Positions 43,090 through 56,640 are shown, counted from the stretch's first letter. The stretch is DNA of 64,000 bases from Papiliotrema nemorosa (GCA_032158125.1 JASKOT010000005.1:124001-188000); one strand, 5' to 3'. Numbers and translations: made by a program. Notes: generated by a model from the sequence alone, not told the origin.

Positions 43090-44430
43090 ATGTTCAAAAA
43101 CGCACTGAGGCCTCTGATCAGGGGGTACGCGACGACTGTCACGGGTTATGGAAGGGAGGTCGAGGGGTTTGTCGGGGCTGTAGGGAACACGCCTCTGGTG
43201 AGTGACGAGCTCCATCTCGACATGTCGCGTGCAATCACAGAGAACCTAGTGGACAGGCTATTCATGTCCACTATGAAAGACGGACTGGTGCTGATACCAG
43301 ATCCGTCTGAACCGATTATCAGAGGAATTGGGCAGCAACATCCTCGCCAAAGCTGAATTCATGTCTCCAGGAGGATCCATCAAAGACCGAGCGGCATTGT
43401 ACCTGGTCAAAGATGCTGAAGAAAAGGGTCAAATCCAACCTGGAGGAACGGTAGTGGAGGGCACAGCGGGAAATACGGGTATAGGACTCGCCCATGTCTG
43501 CAGGAGTAAAGGGTACAAATGTGTGATTTACATGCCGGATACTCAATCTCAAGAAAAGATTGACCTTTTGAGAATGCTGGGTGCGGATGTTAGACCCGTC
43601 CCTGGTGAGTCGCTAATTACACTCTGCCTTGTGCTTGTTGGGGTGTGGCCTAATGATAGCTGTCGCATTTGATAATCCGCAAAACTACAACCACCAAGCC
43701 AAGAGATACGCTGCCTCGTTGGAAAACGCGATATGGACCAACCAATTCGATAACACTGCCAATCGAGGTTCACACATTATCACCACCGGTCCGGAAATAT
43801 GGAACCAGACCAACGGAGGCAAGCTCGACGCTTTCATCTGTGCTACTGGAACGGGGGGAACATTGGCTGGTGTGACTCGATATTTGAAAGAGAAGAGTCA
43901 AGGTAGAGTGGAATGTTGGTTGGCCGATCCACCGGGAAGTGTCCTGTACAAGTTGGTCGAACAGGGAAAACTCGAGAGAGAGGGTAGTGGATCCATCACT
44001 GAGGGTAGGTACACATTCTCACTCTACAAGTTCAGTCATACTGACCGACTTCTAGGTATCGGACAGGGACGGGTGACCTCCAACTTGGCACCGGATCTTG
44101 AGCTCCTCAATGGTGCTATACACATTCCAGACTCTGAATCGATCAAAATGGTCTACCGACTTCTCGACGAGGAAGGCCTCTACGTCGGCGCTTCATCCGC
44201 TCTGAACGTTGTTGCCGCCGTCGAACTCGCCAAGAAGAAGGGCAAAGGCAGCACAGTCGTCACTGTTCTCTGTGATGGTGCTTACCGGTGAGCCTAGTCT
44301 TATCCTCCGTCGCTAAAAACTAACCCCCAGATACCAAGCCCGACTCTTCTCCCGAGTCTGGCTCGAGAGCAAGGGTCTCGTCTCTGCCATTCCGGAGCGA
44401 CTACAAAAACAGTACATTGTCCTGCCTTAA
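43090..44430 (+). CDS. mitochondrial cysteine synthase (Mcy1/Cys12 type)
   Basis: PLP enzyme that makes cysteine from O-acetylserine or O-acetylhomoserine and sulfide. It starts [20 protein letters not shown], a plausible presequence. The core starts [10 protein letters not shown] joined to [20 protein letters not shown]. The PLP-binding lysine is in [11 protein letters not shown], the substrate loop in [14 protein letters not shown], and the phosphate-binding glycine loop in [12 protein letters not shown]. The [19 protein letters not shown] and [14 protein letters not shown] blocks are typical of the fungal Mcy1/Cys12 group rather than CysK. It ends [11 protein letters not shown]. Introns follow GNTPL, RPVP, SITE and DGAYR. 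Its stop lies 49 bases from the convergent SEC1 stop. Confidence 0.92.
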
Positions 44431-44479
44431 GTCCAACACACAGCAACATGCATCGTTACACATATCCACAACAACGCGT

Positions 44480-47357
44480 CTACCACTTCATCTTGCCAAA
44501 TAAACCCTTCTTCTTGACCGTCCCGTCATCCGCCTTCTTCTTGTCTTTCCCACCTAGACTCATATCTGACATTTTATTTGTCAATGTACTGCTGCCTGCT
44601 GAGGATGTCTTGGCCATGGACGGTGCAGATGGCTGTGGGCCAGCAGGCGGCGGAGCCAGTGGCGGAGGACCGACGGGTGGTGCCCAATGTCGGTAGTCGA
44701 GGATTCTAACGGTCAGACGCAAGGCGGTGTCGCTCAGGCTCATACTCACCTTTGATAGCTGACCGCCGAGCCAGGGGTGCGTGCTGCCCTCCCTGGCGAC
44801 TGCGGATGTAGCTGCATGGGTCTCGGGGGATTACCACCCACTCCGCCTCTACCAAGCGCTTTGAGGTCCTTGACATAGTCTTCCGGTGTTATGATGTGTG
44901 TTGAGCCTGATCGTCAGCTTCAAGACACTCCGAGTATGGCGACTGACCGATAAAGATCTCCTTGCCCAAAGCTTGCCCCACGGTATATGCGAGCCGCATC
45001 TCCGAGTATGTCATTCCACCCGCAACAAAGATGATCATACGTTGTTTTCCCTCGGTATTCGCTATACGAGCACTCGGCGCCTTGTGCCACGTAGGGCGTG
45101 CGCTACGTAAAGAGGAGGAAGGTTGGACAGGTGCGGCGGCGGAAGAGCGAGTTGCGGCGGTCAATTCTGGTGGAGCATCTTTGATGAAGGGGAAATTGGT
45201 CTGATCCAAGCGGTTGTTGTGATGGTCCTGTTGATAAGCGTGGGACTCGAAGTTGCGGTACACTCACCTCGAGAACCATTTGGACGACCGGTTTGTACCG
45301 TGAAAGCTCGTACTCGCCCTCTGCTGAGGTAAATTTTGCCTTTAGTCGGCCTTTTGACGATTTTGAGTCCTGGTTATCAGAAAGTATCCGGCAAGATCCA
45401 GTCGAGCCCACCTTGATCACCTTGATACCTAGATGTATCAAGTTGTTGATGGCATCCTGTTCTGATAGTGACAATCTAGCATGTTGGTATAGCCGCCTTC
45501 GATCCTCGTCTGCCACACCTTCACGGAATAGGATATATAGAGCAATTATCCTGACTTTATCTAGGTTCCTACCGATCAGCTTTTGGATGAGCAGCCGGAC
45601 ACAAAGCCTACGTCGTGGTCCTGTCGTCCAGCAAAGGTACCATCTCCTCCACGAGCGTCTTCGGCGTCTTCCCCTCCGCGGTGTAGCCCGTAGCGCAACA
45701 CTGAGTATGAGCTTCGCGCATCGCATGACTAGGACGTGCGATCTCACCTGCTCGACATTGGCCACAAGGTTCAGCTTCTTCTTCTCAAACAGCCCCATAC
45801 ACTCTTGAGCCATATCCAGATGAAGGGAGAATTGTTCTCGCTGCGTTTGGAATTGCGGTAAGGATGCCAGCATATCCTTCAGATCGTTGACATTGACTTG
45901 GCCTCCTCCGCTAAAAAATCAGCTCAATTGTAAAAACGTGAATGGGCTCACCCCCTGAAACCTGCATGCTCTTGAGCAAATTTTCCAAAATTCGTCATGA
46001 GCGTATCGATAGCGTCCTTCATGTGCAGGTGTCTGACCGAGATCCACACCGGGTCTTTCTCGTTCAGAATGGCTTCTTTCTGTTCCGTCCCTCCTATTGT
46101 ATTTGTATATGTGTATCTGACAGTGAGCTTCGGCCGCAACACCATCCTGCGGACTCACTTATATTTGACGCCATCTTGGATTGTCAAGAGGTCGTTGGCC
46201 ATTGCCTGATACCAGAACTCGTGCAGTAAAGGAGCTGCCGGATCCATAGCCCTATCCACGATAAAGAGCACGGCCTTTGGTCTGGCCGAAGGTGCCTGTG
46301 CGTGAGCTTTGAGCCTCCCTGGGATTGCGTCAACTCACCGGGAAATCAGGATTGTTTGCCATATACTCATCCAGACTCCCTTGTACCTCCTGCGCCAACC
46401 TCTTGCTCAGGCATTCGCCTTGCGGCTCTGCAGGTTTCGACGAACCACTTCCGCCCATGGCTGATCTCCACCTAAGACTTTGCGGCTGACCAGACCCTGC
46501 AGCCGGAGATGGAGCTGCCAAAGCCCCATTGATGGAGGTGGTGTTCCCGGAGAGCGGACCTAATGGTCCATGATGGGTTGGCTGGTAGTACCGTATGTAT
46601 GGATTCTCGTTGACCGTAGCGAGGAGATTGAGCAGCTGTCATTAGCTGCGACACTAGTGAGATAGTATGTGCAAGTACGCACAGTTCTTCCAGTGACCTT
46701 TACATCGTCCTCGAAGGCTTCTAATGCCATGTCGGCGGAAATTGCCCCTCCAGGGTTCCCAAACATTGTGAAGAATGACCAGGGGGATCGCATGGTGAAC
46801 ACTCGGTCTTCTTGCGCCCAGAAGTTACAATACAGCTCTACAAACGCTTTGAGTATCTCTGGCGGGATATTTTGCGTAAGCTTGACTGCTAATCTGTCGT
46901 CGATACCTGATATAAGCTCTCGAGAGCATCCGGAAAGCGTAGGCGGATGGCTCACCGTCTATAAAGTATAGGTGAGCAGAGTTGTACGTCCGCCTTCCGC
47001 CGGTGAAATCAGCTATGATCCTGTCTACATTCTGTGACGTCGGAGTCAAGAGGTATATCGCGTCGACGCCCATAGGTCCCCGAGGTGAATGTAACGGCTC
47101 GACCGCTACCCATCAGCTCATACTTCGAAATCACAACAAGTACTGACAAGTCACATTCTGCTGCAAGATATCGTAGTTGGAATAGACTGTATCCAAAAGC
47201 TGCTGAGAATGGTCATCCGTGATGAGGATCTTCCATGCTGGCGGTGGTATAGACTGGATGGCCGAGGTGAATCCTATAGGCGGTCAGCGGTTTGATTCTG
47301 ATCGCGTGAGGCGCTCTCGCGCGATTTACGAGCTTTCAAGAGGTCTTTGAGCGGCAT
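44480..47357 (-). CDS. SEC1: Sec1/Munc18-family exocytosis protein
   Basis: SM protein that binds SNARE complexes for fusion of secretory vesicles with the plasma membrane. Many small exons. It starts MPLKDLLK and continues [20 protein letters not shown] and, after splicing, [20 protein letters not shown] and [11 protein letters not shown], the domain 1 region conserved in Sec1/Munc18. [20 protein letters not shown] and [12 protein letters not shown] follow. Domain 3 parts are seen in [20 protein letters not shown] and [20 protein letters not shown]. The C-terminal part has a short Pro-rich segment, [18 protein letters not shown], and a basic end, [11 protein letters not shown], which could touch membrane. 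Plasma-membrane Sec1 is more likely than Sly1 or Vps45 from these segments. Confidence 0.88.
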
Positions 47358-47674
47358 TGTCGAACACGTTCACAAGATGCCCTCAGAGATTGCCTAAAAG
47401 GGATTGATGAATGAGACTTGTCGAGGTGATCAGTCAATAGACAATGGAATGGGTCGACGAAACCCAACCCTCCTTCCTCGTCGTGAGGTCACTGGGGTAA
47501 ACGGGGAAGGGGGGATCAATTTGCCACCCGTTCCGTCGGAAAGATCGGGATCTTCCTCCCTCCCGACGCGTTTTGAAACATGAAATAAATCTTGAACCGT
47601 CCTATACCCATTCATTCAAAGCAGCAGGCATAGTCGGCAGCGAGCACCGCCCGGAAAGTGTTGGGCTGGACAGT
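47358..47674. promoter_or_regulatory. divergent promoter spacer
   Basis: Between SEC1 and importin-9 starts. In the importin-9 frame an open stretch of 34 codons precedes the chosen ATG but lacks another ATG. Confidence 0.4.
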
Positions 47675-50600
47675 ATGGACTCACAAGTGCTCCAGTGTCT
47701 TCAGGCGACTCTGTCTCCCGATGAGGCGATACGGACTCATGCAGAGGAACAGCTGAAACAGCTCTTCCAGCACCCCGGTATGTCCTCTTGTGCAGCTTCC
47801 TTGAATCAGCTTTTCGGGTGATCTCCAATCCATCGTCATGTTTGATCCTCCGAGTGGATGCTCATGTCCAGAGGGCGGTTTGAGCTTGGCCAGGATTTTG
47901 CTCTCCCAAGAAGTCGAAACACATCAGCGTCAAATAAGTCCTTTCGCCCTGTACTGTAATGCCCGTACTGACTAACACAGTGCAGGTGTTTTGTTGCAAA
48001 AGTACATCTCCACACATTGGTCTTATCATTCTGTTTCATTCGAGGACCCAGCATGCACCGAAGAGGTCAGCATCACCTCGCGTCGTCTAAGGCTGAGCAT
48101 CAGGTCAAAGCGCAGGTCAGGCCCATTGTATTCCACGGATTGTCAGACTCGAACAGGAAAATCCGGTCAGCAAGTGTGAGTTGAATTGTAAACTTGCTTG
48201 TCGAAGCTCACTTTTAGGCATTTGCCCTGTCCACCATCGCCAAGTATGACTGGCCTGAAGATTACCCCTCACTTCTTACCGATTTGGTCAACCTCCTATC
48301 TGGTTCCTCGGATTCCGTCCACGGAGCTATGCGGGTCATTGCGGAGTTCGTGAAGAATGATCTCAGTGAGGACCAGCTCATAACCGTTGTGCAGGGCTTG
48401 GTACCCGCCCTGCTTCAGGTATTGGGCAATGCCGAGGTCAGTAGGCCAACAAAGTACGACTTACAGTTGAAACTGACAATTCTTAGGCACACTCTCCCGC
48501 CACGAGAGCATCCACGATTAATGTCTTCCGACAGGTGATCCGTATGCTTGAGACGGTCCGGGATGAGCACCCTCAAGCTGTCCGTGAGGCATTGGAAGGG
48601 CTATGTCCCGCTTGGTTCAGCGCTTTCCAACAATTACTCGCGAACGACCCGGCGGCAGAGCTCAAGCGATCATGGGAGTACATCGGGATTAGGATAGAAA
48701 TTTTCAGAGTGAGCGGCTCGGCTTCTCGAAACAGAACTTCGAGCTCACATGCAGACTTTCAACCTCTTTTGGAACGCATTCCCAAAGATTCTCACCTCCG
48801 ACATTACCACCTACCTCCGTCTATCCATAAATAACCTCTCTTCCCTTTTGGACACCTTCAAAATACATTACCTTATCACCGGTGACAATGCGATCGAGCC
48901 GCCTTCTCCGACGTCTGATGTGGGGTTTATAGTCCCGACAAACGGTATCGACGATCTCGCTTGTGGCATCTTTGACTTTCTCACTCCGACCGTCCGAAAT
49001 GCGAAAGCGGCAGGATTTTTGGTCGACGGTAGCAAAGGATCAGAGCAGGGGACTGAGACGTTGAGGCAGATTTTGGAGCTGGTTTTGGAGTATGTCCAAG
49101 TCACACGGGCAAATGTCAGTCACTAGCCGCTTGTGAGGTTTGTTAGCTGATGAGCAGGAGGAAGAATGGTTGGATGACCCGAATGCGTTTGTCATGGATG
49201 AGGATGATGAATCCGATCAGTACGGTCTACGAACTGTCGGCTTTGACCTAATCGGCGTGAGCCATGAGGCTTTAAAAGGATTGCTGAGCTCATGTTACAG
49301 TCATTGATTGATAAATTCTCTCGGCCGGTGGCTGCGATCTTGCAAGAACTCACCACTCAACGAGTACAGTCTTCCGCAGCAAATCATGGGTCAGATCCAG
49401 ACTGGTTCGTACTGGGCAGACTGATAATAAACTCATAACAGGTGGAAGCCGCTGGAAGCATCGTTGGCGTTGCTGGGAGGTATCGGCGACGATGTACGCA
49501 ACGTCCTGGAAGAAGACGAGATGAGCAATCGAACGCCGACCATAAATTTGGGGTCACTTTTCGATCAAGTCGTACCAGGTTTGCTGAATGCAACGGAGAC
49601 TCCTTTCCTACAAGGCAGGGCTTTCGTCTTCGCTTCACAATTCGCTTCGTCCCTTCCGCCTCAATTGGCGGGCCAATATCTCGCTGCTGCCGTCACAGCA
49701 TTAGACGCGGAGGAATTGACCCCGCCTGTCAAGCTATCGGCGATCAAGACTATCAGGAAGTCAGTTGAATCCGGTGGTGGGAAGATAACCAGCTGATTCT
49801 CACAGTTTCTGCCGATTTGTCGATGCCAGTGTAATCCAAACTCAATCTGGCAAGATTCTATCGCTGCTCCTCCCATTTTTGATTCATGCCGATGGCGAAA
49901 CATTGTATCTCATCTTGGAGACCATCCGAGCAGTCATTGGGCTGGAAAAGTCGCTCTTGAACGCTCAGACGGTACCGCAAGTCGCGGAGAGGGTATTCGA
50001 AGTTTGGCTGAAGTTCTCTCAAGGTTAGTCCCTCCAAACGTCAATTCTGCCCAACTGACCGATAGATCCCGTCGCGACAGCAATTGTGGAGGAACTCTTC
50101 GAAACGATCTCTGCGACCTCACCGGATGTTTGCCGCTCTTTGGTTCTCCACGTTGCACCCCGTCTCGCTGCTATCATCTCGACACCCACAACCGAAGACA
50201 CGGTTCATCTTCCCGCAGAAGCAATACAGCTGTCCAACTCTCTTCTGCGGTCGAGAGGATCGGGCATCGAAGCCGAGCTCGTGGCGACTGTTACAGCAGC
50301 TGTCCTCTCGATGTTGCAGAGCACAGATGATATGGATATAGTCCAAGTAAGTCTGTGTTTTCCAGAAAGCATGCGTACTGCTGACCCACTCAGCATGGAT
50401 GTCTGCATCTCACAATGATCGTTCGGAAAGATTGCCCCAAACTGGTCGAATGGTAGGTCTAGGTAGACCAGCTCCAGCTGACTCACAGGCGAGACCCGGC
50501 CGGGCACAATGGCATCGCCAGCATCTTTGGTATCCTTGGTCGACTTCTCGCTCCCACCTTTTCCGAGTCGGGCGGTATCTTTGTTGGAGATCTGATCATG

Positions 50601-51677
50601 CACCTCTTCCGAAAAGCGGGAGAGTCGATTGGACCCGTCTTGCCTGACCTGGCTAGGGCAATCACCGAGAGATTGAGCACTGCAACAATGTCTTCCTTCG
50701 TCATTGTATGTACTTTGGCGATTTCATGATTTTATCCGTACTGATGGGTCAGTCCTTGGTTCTGCCATTCGCCTACCTGTTTGGAACGGAATACACATTG
50801 TCGACTATTGATCTCTTGTCCTCCTTTACCTTAAATATGGCCGACGGGTCAGCCAAGAATGCTCTCGATATCGTTTTGAACGCCTGGGTGGACAATTGCG
50901 ATTCTGTGGTTGGATCGTGGGATCTACGAGTCAGGTAAGGTGGTTGTAGTGGGCAGTGAGCTGAAGAGTAGCTCAATGGGTCTGAGTAAGCTGTTTGTGC
51001 TGCGAGACGAACGATTGCAGCGCGTCATGGTGAAGGGCGATATGATTATCACCGAGAGGCAACGCAATAGTGAGCCAAGGCTCCCTGGCAAAAGTCAGAC
51101 TGACAAGCAGCTATCATGACTCGCTCCAAAACCAAGAATGGTAAGCTTGCCCAAGTCATTATCGGCCAGCGCTAACGATCAGCTCCCATCCAGTACACTT
51201 CCATTCCTTTCCCGGTGAAAGCGCTCAAACTGCTATTGAAGGACGTGCAAGTCGTCGAGGGGAAGAAGGGCGGCAAAATCAGCAGAGATGTTGAGCTGGA
51301 CGACGATGATGGGGACGAGGAATGGGACGATGATGATCCGCTGGAAGACGTTGATCCGGTCGACGAGTTTGGCTATCTTTCGTGTGAGTTTTATGATTGC
51401 GTTAAGGTCCCGATTGACATTCAGCTTGGTTAGATCAAGGGACAAAGAACGACGATGCGCAAGATGATGATGAGGATCTCAAGTCTGATCCGCTGGCTCA
51501 GGTTGATATGGCGGTAAACCCCCCCATTATGAGTTTTGAAATCCGCTGATAGTGCAGCAACACTTGACTGGTTTGTTGCGCGAGATGTACACGAGTAATA
51601 GTAATGGCATTCACGAGATGATAGAGGGATTGACCGATGAGGAGAAGGGGATTCTCAGGCAAACTTTGTCATCGTAG
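47675..51677 (+). CDS. KAP114: importin-9 (Kap114-type karyopherin beta)
   Basis: Nuclear import receptor of about 1000 residues for histones H2A-H2B and TBP. It starts MDSQVLQCLQATLSPDEAIR, the first HEAT repeat. The importin-beta N-terminal region includes LARILLSQEVETHQRQ and VLLQKYISTHWS. HEAT repeats continue with AFALSTIAKYDWPEDYPSLL, GAMRVIAEFVKNDLSEDQLI and LETVRDEHPQAVREALEGLC. The acidic segment DDPNAFVMDEDDESDQYGLR is typical of Imp9. Near the C terminus a very acidic loop, ELDDDDGDEEWDDDDPLEDV, matches the Imp9/Kap114 histone-contacting acidic insert. It ends IHEMIEGLTDEEKGILRQTL and SS. About 15 introns, many 44-60 nt. Exon joins near 49300-49450 and 50930-51200 are less certain. 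Confidence 0.9.
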
Positions 51678-51894
51678 GAGAGAGCACGAGACGGAATCTT
51701 GTACAACATGCATTTATTTGAACCTGCTGGATTGATGTCCGCTTATGCTACTCGACCCCGACTTTGATGCGGCCGTGTTCTCCGCTTGCCTGCGCTGTCA
51801 TTGACTGCAGCGATGCTTATAGTACATCCCGTAACGGATGATAGGACTCTGGTTGACACCTCAATACGCATACCAATCTCCGCTCTGCGTCCTC

Positions 51895-52534
51895 CTATTC
51901 GTCTGGTATATCTGCCGGTTTCTTGATCCCCCTACTGAGTCGATAATAGACGACCGTGGAATCCGACGTGACTATCGCCATGTAGATCATCTCCTTGTCA
52001 ATCTCATTATTCGTTTCCTTTGCCTCTTCCATCTGTCCTGCTTCGTCTCCTTCATCTAGTGGTCCCTCTTCAGCCTTGTCGTCGAGTTTTATACCCAGTC
52101 GACGGCGTTCTTCCTCTATAGTAGGAGCGAAGGGCGGTAGTGCTTCTGGTAGATCCCCGTAGCCCAGGTTGGAGAGTGAGCCAAAGATGGCTTTGAGAGA
52201 AGCGGGCTTGAGCGAGGTGGTATGGAGGGGTAATGGGAGTACAGCTCGTAATGGATCCTATTAGTGAGACATCTTCAAACGGAAACCATGGTGCTTCCGT
52301 GAGGGATGGACCTACAGATTTGCGCTTGTGACCTATGATGATGGACCATTCTGTATTCGGCAATCTGAGTGTTCGAAGGTCGTGCCATTCTACGGCTGAA
52401 CATTAGCTCTGAATCCCTGATTAGGGAATACAAAATTACATACATAGAGCCAGATCTCTCAGTGTGGTCTGTAGCGGTCCATCTTGGATTGAACCTCCTT
52501 GCTGTGAGGGGTATGAGCTCGAGGTGGTCGTCAT
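51895..52534 (-). CDS. SEN15: tRNA-splicing endonuclease subunit Sen15
   Basis: Structural subunit of the tetrameric Sen2/Sen15/Sen34/Sen54 tRNA endonuclease, pairing with Sen34. Three exons: start MTTTSSSYPSQQGG, first intron after LRDLAL, then VEWHDLRTLRLPNTEWSIII and GHKRKS, then a second intron to DPLRAVLPLPLHTTSLKPAS. The nuclease-like fold ends DKEMIYMAIVTSDSTVVYYR and LSRGIKKPADIPDE, the family's beta-beta-alpha end. As in other Sen15 proteins, no catalytic triad is seen. A disordered acidic insert (KAEEGPLDEGDEAGQMEEAK-like) sits between fold halves. The gene is convergent with importin-9 (217 bases apart) and divergent from PDB1. Confidence 0.82.
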
Positions 52535-52783
52535 GGCCGTTGCATAGACAGAGTCTCAGTCCAAAATAAAGTGGTTGACCTCGACCGACGGGGTGGCAAA
52601 TCCCTCCATGGGATAAAATGGGTCACGATTAAATCCCCCCTGAAAAATAATCGCCGATGCGGAACGGCAGTCTCCCCCGTCCCCAATTGATTTCGATAAC
52701 ATCCAGAGACGAAGCACTCCGAAGCCACCACCACCCCTTCTTCTTTCAACCTCGACCACCCTCACCTCTTGATACCGTACACG

Positions 52784-54414
52784 ATGGCGAGCAGATCAGC
52801 AATCTCAAGGTTGGCGGGGACCTCACTCCGATCGACCTCTCTCCTACCCAAATCCCCACTTTCAACCTCGTCTTCTCTCGCCAAACTCACCTCAAAGGCC
52901 GCTTTGGCCAGTACACCCGTCGCCCGAGTCGCTCGATCGGAAAGCAGGTATCTCGTCGGTAACGATGCTCGACGAAATGCTTCTTCCGAGGGACAACAGA
53001 CTATGGTGAGTACTCCGTGGTTGGTAGGTAGATGAGACTAATCCTAGACTGTCCGAGAGGCTTTGAACGCGGCGATGGAGGAGGAGATGTTGAGGGATGA
53101 GACGGTCTTCATCATGGGTGAAGAGGTCGCTCGATACAATGGTGCCTACAAGGTGAGCCAACTTTTCAAGGGGGGGTTCAAACCACAAATTGACGTACAG
53201 ATCACCAAAGGTTTGCTGGACAAATTTGGAGAGGACCGAGTGATCGACGTGAGTTACCAGCTGCAGTATGCCAGGCGTTGTATTGACGGCTAGACACCCA
53301 TCACCGAGTCTGGTTTCGCGGGTATGGCTGTCGGTGCTGCTCTTGCTGGTCTGCGACCAGTCTGTGAATTCAGTAAGTATCACATCCTTCTCACTCTGGC
53401 ATTACCGATCTCTACTCTGTCCCACTCCTCTGTGCGCCTCATCGGCACCATTCTATCATCGCGCTGGACTTCTGCTCACTCTCAGTGACCTGGAACTTTG
53501 CCATGCAGGCCATTGACCAAATCGTCAACTCTGGAGGAAAGACCTACTACATGTCTGGTGGAAACGTCCCGTGTCCCGTCACTTTCCGAGGTCCCAACGG
53601 TGCCGCTGCTGGTGTCGCCGCTCAACACTCGCAGGATTACTGTGCTTGGTACGGTAGCATTCCCGGATTGAAGGTCATCTCCCCTTGGTCGGCTGCCGAT
53701 TGCAAGGGCCTTTTGAAGGCCGCCATCCGAGACCCCAACCCGGTGCGTCTGATGTTTTCGTTGAGAACAACACTGACACTCAGGTCTGTTTCCTCGAGAA
53801 CGAGCTGTTGTACGGTGTTTCTTTCCCCATGACCAAGGAGGAGATGTCAGAGGACTTCCTCTTGCCCATCGGAAAAGCAAAGATTGAGAAGGAGGGCTCG
53901 GACATTACCGTCGTTGCCCACTCGAAGATGGTCACCCACTCACTCGAGGCTGCCGAGATTTTAGAGAAGGAGCAAGGTATCAAGGTCGAGGTTATCAACT
54001 TGCGATCTATCCGACCTTTGGATATCGAGACTATCGCTACGTCGGTCAAGAAGACCAACCACTTGGTCACCGTCGAGGGTGGTTTCCCAGGTAAGTCTCG
54101 CCTTGGAGTGTCCATCGGGTAGAGCTGACTGTCAGCCTTTGGCGTTGGATCAGAGATTATTGCTCAAATCTGTGAATCGCCCGCTTTCGATTTCCTGGAC
54201 GCTCCCCCAGAGCGAATCACCGGTGCTGACGTTCCTACCCCTGTGAGCATGCAGCAATCGACCTCGATGATATCGACTGACGTGATAGTACGCCGAGTCG
54301 CTCGAGACAATGGCTTTCCCCGACACCTCGATCATCACCAAGGTGCTCAAGCGACACCTCTGTGAGTAGACGCGTTGGTCGGGTGCTCTGAGCTAATCGT
54401 CAGACCGACAATAA
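52784..54414 (+). CDS. PDB1: pyruvate dehydrogenase E1 component subunit beta, mitochondrial
   Basis: Thiamine-pyrophosphate-dependent E1-beta subunit of the pyruvate dehydrogenase complex in the mitochondrial matrix. The presequence [20 protein letters not shown] is Ser/Arg-rich. Mature blocks are [91 protein letters not shown] and [20 protein letters not shown]. The C-terminal domain reads [20 protein letters not shown] and TVEGGFP joined to [20 protein letters not shown]. The last exon gives only YRQ after RHL. Eight or so short introns. All family-typical; nothing missing. ATG context and presequence support the start. Confidence 0.96.
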
Positions 54415-54737
54415 GCTTATCGTTGGATGGAGTTGAGATGATCACGGTCACTCATGTTACGATGCATTCTATCTTATTCGGGCCATTTGCTGTGCTGCTG
54501 CGACCCAACTGCTTGGTTTGAATGCTTTGAATTTGGTGAGACTGGATTCGTCGGCAGTGATTTGTGGGAATTGTATTTGCCACTGAGAATGCCGAAGAAT
54601 TACGACGATCACTGTGCGTGCTGACAACCCCCAAGTCGTATTTCATCAAGGCGTCCTTTGTCTCGCATCAGTGGTAGATAATCAGCTGCAGCTCGTCCAC
54701 ACTGTGAGGACAAATCAAGGGTGACAAGCTGCTCAAG
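54415..54737. other. tandem spacer
   Basis: Holds the PDB1 3' UTR and the promoter of the PA-RING gene; no element recognised. Confidence 0.4.
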
Positions 54738-56640
54738 ATGGGTCGATCGCCCTGTCTAGGGGTGTTTCTCTTGACAATGATATTCACCATCGACGCATTC
54801 GCCCTGCCTTCGCTGCTCTCTCCAACCTCTCGCCTTGCCGCGACAGACGACAGGCCCATCGCACTTTGGATGAACGATGCCTCGCCTGGTTCTCTGCCTG
54901 TGATATATGCCGATCCGCCCAGATTACCTGGTCCGCCCGCAGCAGCAGTCAGTGAAGGAGGAGGTTGGTTATCCCGATGGCTGAGTATGGGCGGAGAGGG
55001 AGACCTGAATGTCGTCGTGGGTTCATGATCCATCATGTGAGATGAGCAGTTTTACTGACACGGTAGTTGAGTAAAGCACATAATATCACTTTACCCCATC
55101 GACCAGCGGCCTTCCCTTCACAACTGATACCGCCTATGATGCTGCCCATCTCGGGCATCATCGTTCCCTTCACTTCGCTCCGTAACCTGACAGATGCCAC
55201 CGAATCTAGTGAGACTCTGGCCTATGGCTCTTTGCCCGAGGAAGCAGACGAAATCTCGCGGGTGGATCACTCGGGCACGCGACATCGAAGACTTCCTACC
55301 CTCCCTATGGCCCAGAATCCCGAACTGGGCTGTATCCCACCGCTTCTTCCTCCACGATACGAGATTCCCCCAAGACCATGGAAGATTGTCTTGGTAGAAA
55401 GGGGCGGATGCGATTTTGCGAGTAAAGTGAGGGCAGCGCAGGAACGAGGCGCGGCAGCTGTAGTGGTGGGTGATGGGAAATTGAGAGAGGATGAGACGGA
55501 TGAAGAAGGGAGATTGAGAGTGTCTCTCATTACAATGTTCTCACCTGGTCAGTTGGACTATTCCTTGTGAGGTTAGTGAGACTGATGAGCAGAGGACACT
55601 GATGCGATCTTTATACCCTCGGTGTTTGTTTCTCGCGCTTCTTACTTGATCTTACGGGATCTGTTGTCAAATGGGACGACGTCGAAGGGGTACGATGCAG
55701 GATTATGGGTCGAGCTTGGTCAAGGGTCTGATGAGGGAGCGTGAGTGGTCCTGTGTTCCACTGTCTTTGCTCATCTGATCAAGCAGTACATTGAGCAGCT
55801 TGTTGAGCTTTGCGCTCCTGATGCCCACGCTGTTCTTGCTTGTCACCATAGCAGTGCACCGTATCAGGGTTGCCCGGTAAGTTGGTCGCTACACGTGTTG
55901 TTTCACAGCTGACAAACAGTCAACGGGAAGCCGATCGAGCACCTCCGTTACTTGTCCTATCACTCCCCGAACGAATCTGGACTCCAGACATCGTTTGGGA
56001 AAAGGACTCGAACGCATCTTCACCCTTGGCCCCTTCTACGCCTATCCGATCGACCTCACCTTCCGACTCTGCCTCGACTATCCCTCCTCCACCGCCCATC
56101 ACCCCTTTTGAAGTGGCCACTCCTCCTGCTGTCGATCCTGAATCGCTGCCTGAGCCTTCGGGGTCGAGGAAGAAATCTCGCTCGAAATCGGGGTCGAAAC
56201 CGGCCAAAAAGTACTTTAGTCGAGATGAATGTGCCATTTGTATGGACTCGTTTCAACGTGGAGATGTCGTCAGAATCTTACCTTGTGGACATGTGTTTCA
56301 CAAGGAGGAATGTGACGAGTGGTTGTTGAAATGGAGAAAGCTGGTAAGTCGCACATCATTCCAAGATGTAACGTGCTGACTTTAGTGTCCAACATGTCGG
56401 GCAGATGTGACGTTGCCTTCTGGGGAAGTGGGTGCGGGTACGACTTTGACCCCGGTATCGAATGTGACTGTTCCTGTACCGGCTCATCAAGAGCCAAGGA
56501 GCACCGCTTACAGGTTCAACGGGATGGCGAGAGATGGATGGCACCGCATCACAGGACGCAGGAATGGACAGGTAGCGTTGACTGAGACGACTCCATTGAT
56601 CACAACCGGCCAAGAAGTAGAGAGACACGCTGAAGTATAA
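54738..56640 (+). CDS. PA-TM-RING E3 ubiquitin ligase (RNF13/Goliath-like)
   Basis: Membrane E3 ligase of the endomembrane system. A signal peptide is likely at the start ([20 protein letters not shown]). A protease-associated domain in the lumen includes [20 protein letters not shown] and [14 protein letters not shown] membrane span follows ([20 protein letters not shown] near residue 270). The cytosolic part has a Pro/Ser linker and a basic patch [16 protein letters not shown]. The RING-H2 reads [38 protein letters not shown] and CPTCR, with all ligands present. It ends [12 protein letters not shown]. The first intron uses a GTGGGT donor. Family members ubiquitinate membrane proteins in endosomes or vacuole. 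Confidence 0.88.
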
